64,000 nt of DNA from Leishmania mexicana MHOM/GT/2001/U1103 (GCF_000234665.1 NC_018336.1:1219069-1283068); one strand, 5' to 3'; counted from the stretch's first letter, positions 43,108-55,600 are shown. A program made the numbers and translations. Notes: a model not told the origin generated them from the sequence alone.

Positions 43108-45543
43108 ATGAGCCACACCAAGGCATCCAGCTCTACCAGCAAGAGCAAGTCCTCTTCCAGCAAGCATCCGCCGAGCGGCGGCTCAGACCGCCACAAATCG
43201 AGCAGCAAGCACTCGGATCGCGCATCGTCGTCGTCTGGCAGGCATCACCAGTCGTCATCGTCCTCTGGCAAACACCGCTCCTCGGGCCGGTCCTCGGCGG
43301 AGCAAAAACTCTCCGCCTCTTCGAAGCCGGTCGCGCCAGCGCCGACGGAGGCCTCGTCGACGACCGCTGTCTCACGCCCCGCCGGTGCGGCTCCAAAGCC
43401 CGGGTCTGCCGTGACACCAAGCAGTCCTTCAAAGCCCACCACCTCTAATGCGATGGCAGCCGGCACGGCGCTGTCTTCGCTTCACACGCTCTCCAGCGTT
43501 CCTGCGAACGGTGCCCCTGGTACCACGCCAAGCTCTGCCACCAGGTCGAACGGTTTCGCACAAGGTGGTGTTCCGCCAAATATCCAGCCCATCGGAGGGT
43601 CTATGAGGGAAGCCTCGAACGGCATGTATGGGTTGGGTGCCGCGAGCGGCTACGGCGGCACGGGCGGTGCTCGGAATGGCGTGGACGGCTTTGGCTTCAT
43701 GGGGCCCGGCTGCATGAGCAACTATGGCAGTATGGGCGTCAACCAGAACGGTATGGCCAGCGGCTTCGGCTCCATGGGTGGGGGCCAGGACTGCATGGGT
43801 GGCTACGGCTCTATGGCTGGCGGCGGTCCAGACGGCATGAGTGGCATGGTCGGTCCGATGGGTTCCATGTACGGCATGGGCGGCAACCCGATGGGCTCCA
43901 TGTACGGCATGGGCGGTTCGATGGGCTCCATGCTGGGTCCGATGGGGTCGATGTACGGCATGGGCGGCAACCCGATGGGCTCCATGTACGGCATGGGCGG
44001 CATGGGCTCCATGTACGGCATGGGCGGCATGGGCGGCATGGGCTCCATGTACGGCATGGGAGGAATGGGCTCCATGTACGGCATGGGTTTTGGCAGCATG
44101 TACGGCGGCAGCTACCACAGCTTGGTGGATGCGGGGTCTCGCTGTGCTAGCTTCCTCAACAGGAACGACCTGATTCGTGCCGATGTGAAGCCTCTGAACA
44201 GCGACAAAAACGGCGGCTTTGGCGAGAAGGATGCTAAGAGTGCTGACAACAAGAAGGATGGGGACAAAAAGAACAGCAAGGGCCGCGAAGTCAAGCTCGA
44301 GGAGGCCAAGGGCGACGCCAGGGACCCCAAGGCGGCGAAGAGGGAGGTGGCTGACAAGAGGGAGGTGACTGACAAGAGGGAGGTGACTGACAAGAAGGAG
44401 GTGACTGACAAGAAGCCGTCCGTGGAGGCGAAGCCTGCGGACACCAAGGACACCAAGGAATCCGACAAAAAGGAGGTAAAGGACAAGAGCGGAGAGAAGA
44501 AGGACAGCGAGGCGCCAGTGGCCAAGACTGACGGTCCCCTGAAGTTCAGCGGCACCAAGATCCGCAGTCTCGCGCTTGTCTGCAAGTCTGGCAAGGAGGC
44601 GAAGGTGACCGTGAAGGGCAGGGACACCGTTGTCATGGAGGACAGGGAGACGAAGCTCGACGAGGCCATTCTCATCGAGGGCCCGAAGAAGCCAGTGGAA
44701 GCAGCTGCGCTATCGGAGGTGCGCAATCAGTGGGTGGTGGGCCACAACGCCACCATCATGATCGGCAGCGACGCAACGCGACGCACGCAGGCGGTGGATT
44801 TCATGTGTGAGTACCTGTCCACGTGCACGGGCAAGTTGGCCGCCAGCGGTGAGTACTTCAACATCTACGTCACGATGACGGCGCTCGAGGGCTCGGATAA
44901 GGGCCGCGACCTGCTGAAGGACGACGCCGCCATTGGGAAGCTTGCGCTCGCGTCGTCTCCGGTGTACGGTCCGGCGCTGAACAACATGACGACGAAGGAG
45001 GTGAACACGAAGGAGGCGATGGAGGCGGTGCTCAAGGAGGGCATGAGGCGCGCCAAGGAGGGTGAGATAGTCTGCAGCTACCTAGTTCTGAAGCAGTGCC
45101 GCAAGAGCAGCGCCGGTCTGATGGTGTACCTTTCCTCCCTGAACGTCACGTTCGTTGGCCCGAACGTGGAGCATCTCATCGGCCTCAAGGCCAAGAAGCC
45201 GGAGGAGCCGTGCCGCCTCTACCGCTACTCCGTCGGCGGCGGCAGCCATACCATGTGTGTCGGTTTCGTCAGCGACGACGAGGCCTCTGCGGCCAAGGTC
45301 TTCGATGCGCTCAGGGAAATGCGCGAGGTTGAGAACACCGAGCCTCGCAGCGGCAACGTGAAGCGCTTTATCGAGTACACAAAGAAGGAGATCCCGAGGT
45401 GCAGGGAAAAGATCTCCTCGGCGACGGAGGAGGGCAAGAAGGCAGACTACGAGACGATGCTGAAGCGGATGGCGATGATGCTCAAGGACGCTGAGGACAT
45501 CGAGAAGGACCCGAAGGCGGCCGCCCCGAGGGCGTACGTGTAA
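43108..45543 (+). CDS. gene 6: SHRK-rich, SMYG-repeat protein with one pseudo-kinesin domain
   Basis: Protein of 811 aa. Residues 1-75 are Ser/His/Lys/Arg-rich ('SKSKSSSSKHPPSGGSDRH'), a composition otherwise found here only in the C-terminal tail of gene 8. Residues 76-164 are Ser/Ala/Pro-rich. Residues about 165-336 are the Gly/Met/Tyr/Ser repeat block, the most regular in the family together with gene 4. Residues 360-480 form a highly charged Lys/Glu/Asp linker with four 'REVTDK'-type hexapeptides (about 412-436). The single motor-like domain spans about 485-811, with 'WVVGHNATIMIGSDAT' at the P-loop position, 'FNIYVTMTALEGSDKGRDLL', 'SSPVYGPALN', 'LYRYSVGGGSHTMCVGFV' and 'EPRSGNVKRFIEYTKKE'. 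Catalytic motifs are missing. The domain is closest to gene 5 (shared W..GHN). Confidence 0.93.
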   Translation: MSHTKASSSTSKSKSSSSKHPPSGGSDRHKSSSKHSDRASSSSGRHHQSSSSSGKHRSSGRSSAEQKLSASSKPVAPAPTEASSTTAVSRPAGAAPKPGSAVTPSSPSKPTTSNAMAAGTALSSLHTLSSVPANGAPGTTPSSATRSNGFAQGGVPPNIQPIGGSMREASNGMYGLGAASGYGGTGGARNGVDGFGFMGPGCMSNYGSMGVNQNGMASGFGSMGGGQDCMGGYGSMAGGGPDGMSGMVGPMGSMYGMGGNPMGSMYGMGGSMGSMLGPMGSMYGMGGNPMGSMYGMGGMGSMYGMGGMGGMGSMYGMGGMGSMYGMGFGSMYGGSYHSLVDAGSRCASFLNRNDLIRADVKPLNSDKNGGFGEKDAKSADNKKDGDKKNSKGREVKLEEAKGDARDPKAAKREVADKREVTDKREVTDKKEVTDKKPSVEAKPADTKDTKESDKKEVKDKSGEKKDSEAPVAKTDGPLKFSGTKIRSLALVCKSGKEAKVTVKGRDTVVMEDRETKLDEAILIEGPKKPVEAAALSEVRNQWVVGHNATIMIGSDATRRTQAVDFMCEYLSTCTGKLAASGEYFNIYVTMTALEGSDKGRDLLKDDAAIGKLALASSPVYGPALNNMTTKEVNTKEAMEAVLKEGMRRAKEGEIVCSYLVLKQCRKSSAGLMVYLSSLNVTFVGPNVEHLIGLKAKKPEEPCRLYRYSVGGGSHTMCVGFVSDDEASAAKVFDALREMREVENTEPRSGNVKRFIEYTKKEIPRCREKISSATEEGKKADYETMLKRMAMMLKDAEDIEKDPKAAAPRAYV
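43600..44112 (+). repeat. SMYG repeat block of gene 6
   Basis: Ten or so tandem copies of a Gly-Ser-Met-Tyr-Gly-Met-Gly unit, some spaced by Gly-Asn-Pro-Met and some by Gly-Met. The core is 43850-44110. The DNA core tccatgtacggcatgggcgg recurs exactly several times. The segment 43750-43825 is almost identical to gene 1. Confidence 0.93.
44341..44415 (+). repeat. 18-bp tandem repeat in gene 6
   Basis: Four copies of agggaggtgactgacaag (first copy gtggct, last copies aagg) encode 'REVADKREVTDKREVTDK' and 'KEVTDKK'. It forms a charged, probably helical spacer. Confidence 0.9.
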
Positions 45544-48500
45544 AGACGCCAATAGGGGAACGAAGAAAAAAGCGCCACCAAAAGGAGATGAGAACATTCG
45601 ATGCGCGAATGCCAAATGCGAAACGGACGGGCGTGAGAGTTGAAGAACGTTGCACGTGCCTCGACACCTTTTTCTTTATTATTGCCCATACTCTTGTGCG
45701 CATTCGACGGTGCATGATGTGCAGATCTGTGTGTGTGTGTGCCTCAGTAGCGCGTGTGAGCTGTTCCTACTCGTGAGCCAGGTTTGGCCGCACTTTCTTG
45801 TTTCTTTGTGTCTCTATAACCCGGTTCTGTTTGTATGTGTTTCGCTTTGCGCGCCTTTCTCCTCCAGGCTTTCCTTTTCACGGGCCGCGGCCAGCATGTG
45901 TCTTCGCCAAAGTCACGTGACGTTCGCCGTTTCCTCTCTCTGGGCGTCGTTGCCGTGCATTTTCGATGTGTGTAGTGTGGGTTGACCTGAACAAACTGAA
46001 GAGGGTCGCCGGTCGTGAAAGGGGCTCTGAAGGGGAAGACAGAGGGTCGCTCAAAATCCACCAAGCAGTTGTGGAGCACGTCGGATAATGAGCTAGAGCC
46101 AAGAAAAAAACATCCTACGCTTATTGTATTTCACAAAGATGGGGTAGATGTGGAGTCACCCACACCGCAGTAGGTTACCTTGGATGTGTCGATGTCGGGG
46201 CCTCTCTATCACCGCAGCAGTGTTTTTGCTGTCCCGCTCCCGTCGTTGTTCTTCCGCATTCCGCCCACTCCCTCTCCCATCACCACATCTATCGGTCCTG
46301 TTTCTTTCTGTTCTTCTCCGCGTTGATCTCCGTGTGCCTCCCTACTTCTTATGTGTTGGCTCTTCTGTTTGTGGTTCCCCCCTCCTCAAGGTTATGCCAC
46401 GCTCTCTGTCTGTCTCTCTCTGTGTCTCTGTGCGTGTGCTCGTTTCCCTTACTGTTGCGGTGACGGATGCTGAATGCCGGTGTTTCGTCTAGCACACACG
46501 GGTGTCTACATCTACACGCACGTACCTGTAGCCGTGTTGATGTATATATTTCCTTCTCCCTGTCCCCTCCTCCCTCCCTCTCTGTGTGCGCTTCATCTTC
46601 CATTCCCTTTTTGTTTTGTAAGCGCTTTTGTTGTCATGAATCTCCCTTTGCGTGCCGGATGGGTTCTGAACCCTACTGTCGAGTATACACGGCGCGCTCT
46701 CGCCTCCGTGTGCGTGGGCTTGTGATGCAGCCGTCACCCCGGGCACTGTTTTACCGCCCCTCAAAGTCCTCTTTTTGGCATCGCCATGGCGCGCGCACAA
46801 CCACAGACAAAAACGTACATACCCTCCCTTCCTTTTCTGTCGGCACCCGGTTACGTGTTGTGAGTCCCTCCATCGTTTATTTCTCTCTCGCGTGGTCTTG
46901 TTTCCCATCACTTTGATCTCTCTTCCTCTTTGCACTTATTATGCTTCTGTTTTCTATGCGCGCCGATCACTCTAGTGATGGCCATCGCAGCCCTTCAGTT
47001 GTTGACATGTGTCCACATGGCGCTCATCCTTGTCTCGCTCGTGACCGCGCGCTCTCTTTGTCGTATTTTTTCCCCCTTCCTTCTGTCCTTTCCTTTCTGC
47101 CCGGACAGATTGTTGTGCATATTCATGGCAGAAATTGGTGACCAGGATGCACTCCCCTCCGCCCAACAGTCACACTCAGCACAAAAAAAAACAGACCCGC
47201 CCGAGTGTGCACACGAGCAGGCGAGCCCTGTCATGCAAGGGAGCTTACACTTGGGCAGACCCATGTGTGCGTGCGCGCGATGTGTGTGATGTGAGTAGAC
47301 ATGTCCTTTCTTCTCTTTCTCTCCGAGCTCCCCCCTTCCCCTTTGTTGAGCGTGATGGCGTTGGTCGCTATTTTTTCCTTTTTTGTTGTTTGCCGCCTAT
47401 CTTGTGCTGTTCTCTCTCCCTCTTGATCATATTTACTGTTGTTCGTCAGCGCCTTTCACTCACCTGTGCGATCCCTCTCCTTTTCCCTTGTTTTTTTGTG
47501 CTGTGGGCCTCGCGGTCTCGTGCAGTGCGCGTTCATGGGTGCGCATCTGCGCCGGTGAACGAGTTCAGGGAGATGCGCAAGACGTTGGACAGAACCTGTG
47601 AACACCCCTTTTGCCTCATTTCCACTATTGCTTTCTCTGTGCATGAGTGTCATCCAGCTCCGCCACTGGGTTTCATTTGTGAGCACATCAGATTTTCCCA
47701 TCCTACGCGCAGTCACATCTCACACACACACACGGACGTCAACAACACCATCACTCCACCTCTTCTCAAGCCGGTCTTGCAGGGACACGCATTCGTTGTC
47801 TATGAATTCACGTTGTGCATGTTTTTCGGCATATGTGCATATAAGATTTCCCTCATGCGATACGTAACCATCTCGTATGTGCCTCCTAACTCACCCTAAG
47901 TTGCAGTGCCTCTCTCTCTTCCACACACACGCTCGCTGCCCTCGCCCCTTTTCTGGTGACGGCCTCTTTTCCCTCCCCTCTTCCCCAACAAAAGTTGCCG
48001 TTCCAACGCCTTCCATTCTGGTCTTGCCGCACTGTTTCTCATACCTGCTCACCACCATCATACAGGTGTGGAGGGAGGCAATCATGTAGAACCACCACTA
48101 TACCGCAACAGGAAGAGCACATCACTCGGATATACGCAAGTGCCTCTTCTGCTATGTGAACATTTTATTTTTCTATATTCTGTGTGTGTCTCCCTCTTTT
48201 ACGTGACGTGCGCGTGCGCGTGTAGGGGCAGTTTTGCCTCTGCATCTCGCGCTCTTTCTCTTGGCCCCGTCTTCCTGCGCCGCCGTTATGTACTTCATTG
48301 TTTTCCCATGTTCTCCTTTGGCGTTTCACCATTACCTTTTGTTTTGTGCCCAGAGAGGGCGGGTGGGAGGGCACATCAGCGGCGAGAAGGGAATCATGAC
48401 ACACCTGCTTGTTTATTTGTGTGTCTCATGGGAGGATATGGCAAGCAGGTCATGTAGACTCGCACACAGATGTGTGCGCATCACCATGCATTACGTTCAT

Positions 48501-48664
48501 CTTTCTTTTTTTTTCTTTATTACGTGCTTGTCGACTTCGTGTGCCTCTCGCTTTCTTCTGGACATATTCTTCTCCGTTCTTCTTGTGCTTCTACCCGCCG
48601 TATATATTTCTTCCATCGGGTCTGATCTCTGTGCGCGCCTGTGTGTTGGAAGGGGAGGTACACA

Positions 48665-48705
48665 CACACATACATGTATATATATATATGTACGTGGTAT
48701 GTGTG
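48665..48705. repeat. CA-TA-TG stem-loop
   Basis: 9-bp arms cacacatac and gtatgtgtg enclose an alternating TA run. It has the same form as the hairpins at 18358 and 28484. Confidence 0.55.
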
Positions 48706-51700
48706 CATGCGTTTATTCATTCCTTTTGTTTTCGTTTTGTTGTTGCTGTACGGTGCGATCACTGCGCTCGTGCAAGCCTGTTTCCGTTTTCACCCTGCAG
48801 GCATCACCAAGAGCAAGGCAAGAAAGGTAAGCAAGGAGAAGATGAGGCAAGTGGCAAGCAAAGCAAAACCTCGAAGAGACCAGGCCAGGAGGAATAGGAA
48901 GGGATGCGATGGAGGGAGGCTGATGGAGAAGGGGAGACGCAGAAGGATTTCAACTGTAAAGAGGAAAAGGGTGAAAAAAGAAACAAGAAAAACGAAGAGG
49001 GGGGGGGGGGAACGGGGGCTTTATGCAAGAGTGGTTTCTCTGCCGACGAGACCGCAGACATACATGTGTACCTGTCTCAGACAGCCATGGGAAAAGGGGA
49101 AGCAGAGAGATCCAAATAGGCACGAGCTCCCCTTTTGCCATCCCTCCCTCTGCCCCCTTCCACCTCCTTTTTCCCTCCCCTTTATTTGATTTCTGCGTTC
49201 GTCGCTCTCTCCGCTTCGTTAGCATCTTTTTTTTTCGTTTCTGTTTTGCTGTTGCTCGATGTACGTGCTTATTTACATTACGTGCGCGAGGAGGGTGGGT
49301 GGGGGGGGCGACAGGCCCGTACACACACCAAAAGGAAGATGAACGCTACTCGCATTCTTCTTCGTCTTCGCTCCTCCTCGTTTTGCGTGTTGTATGCACC
49401 GCCTACACGTCTGTGTCTGAGGTTGTGTCCATGTGCTCATGTTTTTATCGATGCTCGTGTTTCTGTTTGTCTTTTCTTTCCTCCTGTGCATGCGTGTGTC
49501 GATGAGGGTCAGATACGTATTCTTTCCCCCTTTTTTCTTCCGGTTGGCTTCGCATTGCTTTCTTCGTTGTCTATTTGGTTTGTCTGTCAGGCACGCACGT
49601 ATGTACGTGTGCGTGTGTGTGCATGTTCATGCGTGTCTGTCCATGGGGAAGGGGAGACAAGTTTTATACCCGAAAGGAATAAAACATCACGAGAACGGAA
49701 GAAATAAAAAAGAGTCCTGAGACACACACATTAAAAGAAAGTGAAGCAGGCTGGGTATCGGGAGAGGAGGGGAGGGGGAAGGAGGGGGGAGGGATTACAG
49801 CATGCGCCTGGCACCACATCATTGCAGTGCTTTGGAGAAGCCGCATCCCTCTCATGGGGGCCTCGTATATCGACTCTTGCGGCTGCTTGTCTGCCTCTCA
49901 CTTCGATCGCCACAGCCGGCGCGGTTCACCTCCCGGTCGCTTCCTCAGATGGAAGATGAGATGGCGTGACAGTTTTTACCTTCCGTCTCTGCCTGTCTCC
50001 ATCCCAAGCCCTGATTTTTCATCTGGTACATGTCGCAGGGAGAGCATCATCATCTCCCGAGGTGTACACGGTGCATTTCTTCGTCGTGAACCTGCCAGTT
50101 CTCTAAGGATGTCCCTCTTCCACCACGTCTTTTGTTCACTCTACTCCTGTTTCTGGCATTTATCCACCTCATACATCGTCATCTCTTCCTCTTTCTCTCC
50201 TGCTACACTCCACACCTTCACCACAACTCTACGCGGTCCGCTCACTCACACATGCGCGTACCCCACTCCACTCCTCTTTCTCTCTCTCGCAACCTTCTCG
50301 TCGCTGCTGCTGATCACCGTTGCGTCTGCCTTGCCCCGAAGTGAGCGAGAAAACCGGTGAGTCTCGGCAAAACGGCACAAGATCGGACGATGTGTGCGCG
50401 TTCCCCCACACGCACACGCAACATACCTCATTTCGTTCCTCTACCCTTCACCTCCTCCCAGTGCCCTCTCCCAGTTTATTGATTGCGCGCCATTCATAAG
50501 CACGAGCTCGTGAGGACATCTTTACCTCACCGGAAGTTATCGGGCGACGCAAAGTAGCAATAGTCCCTCGTGTGGTCTGCTAGTGGAATCTGGCAGCTGC
50601 CGTCGTCCTGGCTGAGGTCGTTTCACTACTCTCACCGTCGCTGTGTCTCTTTCTGCATGTTCGTCTTTTCGGAGTTTGCACCCCTCCTCGCTTGTTCGAC
50701 TTTGGTATTTTTTTTTTCGTTTACCGTCTGTTGTTTTCACTGCCGCTTCATCGCAGTGCGGGTACGCTGTTGTTTTTTTTTTGTGTTTCTCTGTCTGTCT
50801 GTCTGTGTGTGTGTGTTGGTGTTGGTGCCTCCCTCTTGTTCGTGCTCGTTTCTTTTTTTTTGCGGCTTCGTATCTGACGTGGTCGCTTTTCCCCCATATT
50901 GTCCATCCGTCCAGCGTGCCCTCTCGCTTTGTTTTCCCCCTTTTCTTTTGCCTGTCCGGCTTCTTTTCTCCGTGTCCATTTGTGCCACAATTCGGTCTCT
51001 TCAATTTTTCGAGGCTCTCATTTCTTTTTTTTTTTGCTTTGTCTGCGTGGGTGTGTGTGTGTGCATCTCCCTTCCTCTCTCTCTCTATCGCTAATCCTCT
51101 CTTGAGTCGCTTCCCCATCCTTTAGTCTCACGCGATTACGCGCGCACACACGAAATTGCGTTCTGCCTCATTGGCGCCTCTCATCCGTTTCTGTTTCTTC
51201 TTTCCCTCTTTCCCCCGCCCTGTGATCCCCAGCGTTTGCGCTGCCTGGCTTTTGCATTGCATGTGCACCCCCTCCATCTCGCTCTCCCCCTCGCTGTTAA
51301 CTCATCGTTTTCTCCCCCGTTGTCTTGCTGTCGACGTCTGCCTCTCCTCTTCTCTGCCCCTTTCCATTAGATTTTGCACCCTTGCCGGTGCCCCTCTCCG
51401 TTGTAGCTTCTGGATATCTCACGTGCCCCCCCCACGGACTGTCCATCGCGTGGCGCGTTTTTGTTGTCATTTCTTCCCTTTCGTCGGTTTCGTTTTCCTT
51501 TGGTCGTGCATACAAACACAGAGACGCAACGATATACATTTCGATTGCGTGTGACATTTACTGTCGTACTCCCCCGTTTTTCAGGCCTTCGTGCCCTCCC
51601 GGCTGATACCTCTCGAAATTATATTCCCACGCTAAGTGTGCTGCCCGTGTGTTGTTTTTCTTTGCGCTTTCGGCTTCTCTGTTGATCACTCATAGTGCGG

Positions 51701-52471
51701 CTTTCATACATACATATATACATATGCTTTTTTGTGGAGTTCGGTACACCCGCACTCCCCCTCCCCACTGCTGTGCTGTGTGCTGTGGCATACGAGTGTG
51801 TGTCATCTAAATCGTTGCCCCCATCCTTTTTTTTTCAAACCTTTTTGTTGCTTCTCCGCCTTCTCGATTTCATTTTTTTTTTGCTGCTGCTGTTGCTGCT
51901 GCACTTGCCTCGCACAGCGCAGTTTTTTCCGCGTCCACAACCACCGAACCCGTTTTGCTCTGATTTTCCTTCTAACTGCGTTTTGTAGTTGTTCGCCTGC
52001 ATCGCTTTTCTATTATTTGGCGGTCGTTGTTCCTTTTTCAGAAAAGAAAACAAAAAGTATCGACACTTCATGGTTGCTGTCTTTTGACGTACCGGCTTGC
52101 GGTGCTTGCTGTGTGTGTGTGTGTGTGCTTGTGTGCAAGTGCTACTGCCGTCTCTTGTGCTCGGCTTTCCCCGTTTGCACGCGTCTTTCATCTCTCTGTT
52201 AATATATATATATATATGTAGATATAGATATTTGTTTTTATCGAGACACTGCTTCGTGTCGAGAGGCAGGGGCTGGAAGCACGGCGCTTTCCCCTTTTGT
52301 TTGTGTGTGTCTTCATCTCCGCACTTTTTCCTTCGCTTCGGGTGTGCAGCCCACCGTGGCGTTGCGTGTGCGTATTGTCAGTATCTCTCCGTGTGCCGGA
52401 GTGCGTGTGACTTTCATGGATTTATCTCTCTCCGAGCGCGTGTTTCTGAGGGCCATATTCGTTCAACTTTC

Positions 52472-52504
52472 GACTTTCTTTTTTTTTTATGTTTACGTTC
52501 TCAG
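52472..52504 (+). promoter_or_regulatory. candidate trans-splice acceptor of gene 7
   Basis: A T-rich pyrimidine tract (gactttctttttttttt) is followed by tacgttctcag with AG at 52503-52504. This gives a 5' UTR of about 139 bases. Confidence 0.45.
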
Positions 52505-52643
52505 GGCTCACTTTGCCGTGCGTTGGTACGACCGCGGCTTCGACTTTTTCTCGCCACATATCCCTTTTCACCATCCCTCTCCCCTTGTTGTCCACGTGGG
52601 CCGCATGCCCAGCGTTTCCACCGCGGAGGATAGCGGGCACTGA

Positions 52644-55600
52644 ATGGCAACGGCGACGCCTCCGCGGAGTGCAGGCACAACGCCGCCTCTGCAGCACAAT
52701 AATGGCAAGGTGTCGTCGTGGCCAGAGAAGACGCTGGTGGAGGCACCAGAGTGTTTTGCAAATGGGCAGTATTTTGATGTGCCGTGTACTCTGGGTAGCG
52801 AGGATAGCGATGCCCGCTCTAACAGCGCCGTAAGCATCTGCAGCGGCGATAAATCCGGGGAACGGTGGTGCCGTGCACAGAGCAATCGTAGGTGGAAAGC
52901 ATCGACGAGTAGCGATACGGGGACACGCGACGAGGGCGCCGCATACCCAGCAGCCGTCTCCTCCATGTCTTCTTACTACTTCAGCGGACACAACATGCTG
53001 ACGGGGGCCACCCATGAGCGCGCGGTGGAGCAGGGGCTCATGGAAAATCGCAATGGCATGAACGCGTGTCGGTCGTTCAGTAGCCAAGCGAGCGAGCGAA
53101 CTGGCGACACGGCGGAGCAGTCTTCTCGGCCGTTCGGTTTACTGGGAGCCGCTTCACCATCTGTGGTGCAACCGGTGACGAGGATGGCGCGGGTCCGTGC
53201 AGCAGCGGTGGCGGCCTCTTCGCGAGCAATGTCGTCGACCGAGCTCGATGACCCCTATCACGTTCTCTTCATGCCAACTGCGGCAACCCTGTACTCAAGC
53301 TCGCGCGCCGGAAGCGACCGAGACAGCGTCGACGGTGAAAGCCGTTTCACTGCGCGGGCATCACAGCAAGACATGTACTGCATGAACACGTCAATCCTTA
53401 CGATGTCTACAGACGCGCCTGCCAGTCTCTCTACGCGTCAGCAGCGGGACGGCGCCGCTCCACGTGGTGGGTCCGCTTCCGTCACCTCGTCCTGTAATCG
53501 GGTGTATGTGCCAGGGATCTTGGAGTACGGGGAGTGGATGTTGACGGCGCGGCCAGCGACGATGGAAACTCTCTGTGGGCATTCGACCGGCGCTAAGGCG
53601 CTCGCCACCGACCATGAGCGTCGCTCTGCTCGGTTTCCGAGCCCCGCTGCCATTGACGCCAGAGTGGAGCCGTTGATTCAGTCCTCGCCGACCACGGCGG
53701 TCTGTTTTCCACGCACGGCACCCCCCACGACAGTGTCGGATGAACTTCAAGCAGGCCCAGTTGTGACCGCTAAGGCGCACAGTGTCCCCTCTGCCCGAGG
53801 TTCGCAGCTGTCACGCGGCGCTGCCGATAGCGAGGCGTCCCCGGAGACGAAGGATCGGCCGCCAGTGTCGGTGTACAAGAGCACTGCCGCGATAGCACCA
53901 CCGCCACCGCTGAGCACCTCCGCCATCCCCGGCGTGTGTATCACCATGACGGACTTCACGGCTGACGTGAAGAGCCCGGCAAGGGGTGTCGTGAATTACA
54001 GCACCGCTGTCGACGCCGCTGTCTGCCAACCGGTCGAGTCGCAGTCGCACCGCTGCTCCACTGGTTTCGCGAAGGCGATCGCCGCAGGACATCGTCGCCG
54101 CGTCTCGGACTGCGGGGCACCGTTTTTTGAAGCCTCATTGTCGTTGCTGGCAGCACGCAATGTTCTCCAGCACCAGCAGCCGTGCCCCTCTTACGCCAAC
54201 GACGCCACGAATTCTGGAGAGAGCAAAATGCACACGGTTCCCCCTGTCATCTCGAATGGCTTCCTGGGCGGACACGGATCGGCCTTCATGACAACAGCAT
54301 CTGTGAGCACGTCTTCCGCGGCCCTGGTACCCGATCACGCCCCTCTCCTGGCCTCCGGTGTGCATCCTATTCGCAAGGGCGTCGGTGCACCGTCGTGCGT
54401 ACCCTCTTCTGTCGCCTCCACTGCTTCCACAGCGACGCCGCGACTGTTGTCACCTCAAGCCTTAGCGACCGCAGGGCAGCCTACTTCGACGGCGTGGGCC
54501 GCGCAACCGCCAGACGTGTCGCGTCGGGCTGGAAGCCACAGCCCAGCTACCACAGTGGGCGGCGCAACCTCCAGTACCGCCAGCACGCTCTCTGGTGACC
54601 TCATCCCGAGCTCCTCTCCGAAGAGCGCCTGTGCACAATCCGGCGCCTTGAAGCCACCCTCTATTGGCCCCCAGCCGCTTTCCAACTCTAATGGCGACAC
54701 CTTGCTGATTCTCAGCGGCGGGGTGAGGAAGTCGACCCACCCATCGCAGACAGCACTCGCGGCTCGTGAGACGAGCGTGTCCGCTGCCGGTGGGCAGAGC
54801 AGGTCCGACGCGCATGTCGCAACTTCAAAACTCACCGCCGCGACACCGACTGCCTCGGCTTCCACGATATCCACCCCTGCGATGAGTACCCTCGCCTCCT
54901 CACGCGGCCTCTCCGACGAAGGGGGCGCCTCCCACGCTACCGAAGACACGTTTTGCCCCGCCTCCCAAACAAACAAGCGCGCCCCGCACCAACTACCGAA
55001 GCAGCGTCCGCTGAGCTCGCGCGTGGACGGCCAGACGTTGAGGCCGGTCATTCCCGCGACAATCACCCTTTCTTCACCGCATGGGACAGCGTGGAAGGCG
55101 ACACGGCCGCAAGAGGAGGCGCACGTCGACGGGGCTGCTGCATCCCGGGACAGCAGAAAGGACGCGGTTTGTCCCACTCGCTCCCCATGTGACTGGCGAC
55201 GGCGCATGGGCTTCAAGCAAAACAGGGAGATTGTTTTACCTGACTCCAAGTCGCTGCGGGCGTCCATGTCGCCGCTGCTTGAGTTTCGCAGCCTGACCAT
55301 GCGCGAACAAGGCAAGGAGATGATGCCGTCGACTGAGGAAGTATCCACACACCTCGTGACGCGCTGGAATGCGGTGTGCGTGCTGGTCGTCGTCGACGAG
55401 GACGCGGTGCGGAAGCCGTGCCTCGTCGTGAGTGGGCTCAGCGTGCGTGTGTACGAGGAGGACAAGTCAGTGACGCTGGCGAATAGCAGAATGGCTCATG
55501 GCATGATGCGAGTACTGAAGAGGCGCGGTGGTGCGACTCATTCTCGTTTTTTGTGCAGTGCCAGCTACGACGGCGACGAGGACTCAGACGACAGTGACGC

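Larger units (their letters stand above)
45544..52643. other. 7.1-kb spacer between genes 6 and 7
   Basis: This is the longest spacer and no convincing gene is seen. It is CT/TG-rich with TA-rich tracts at 48665-48705, 51705-51726 and 52201-52229. A purine-rich patch lies at about 48800-49030, including a poly-G run near 49001-49010, and a second, G-rich one at 49690-49800. Neither has a family-like protein reading. No RNA gene is recognised. Confidence 0.6.

Noticed and set aside
43850..44110. CRISPR-like regular repeats
   Set aside because: The repeats are in-frame protein-coding units in a eukaryotic gene, with no unique spacers of constant length and no cas genes.
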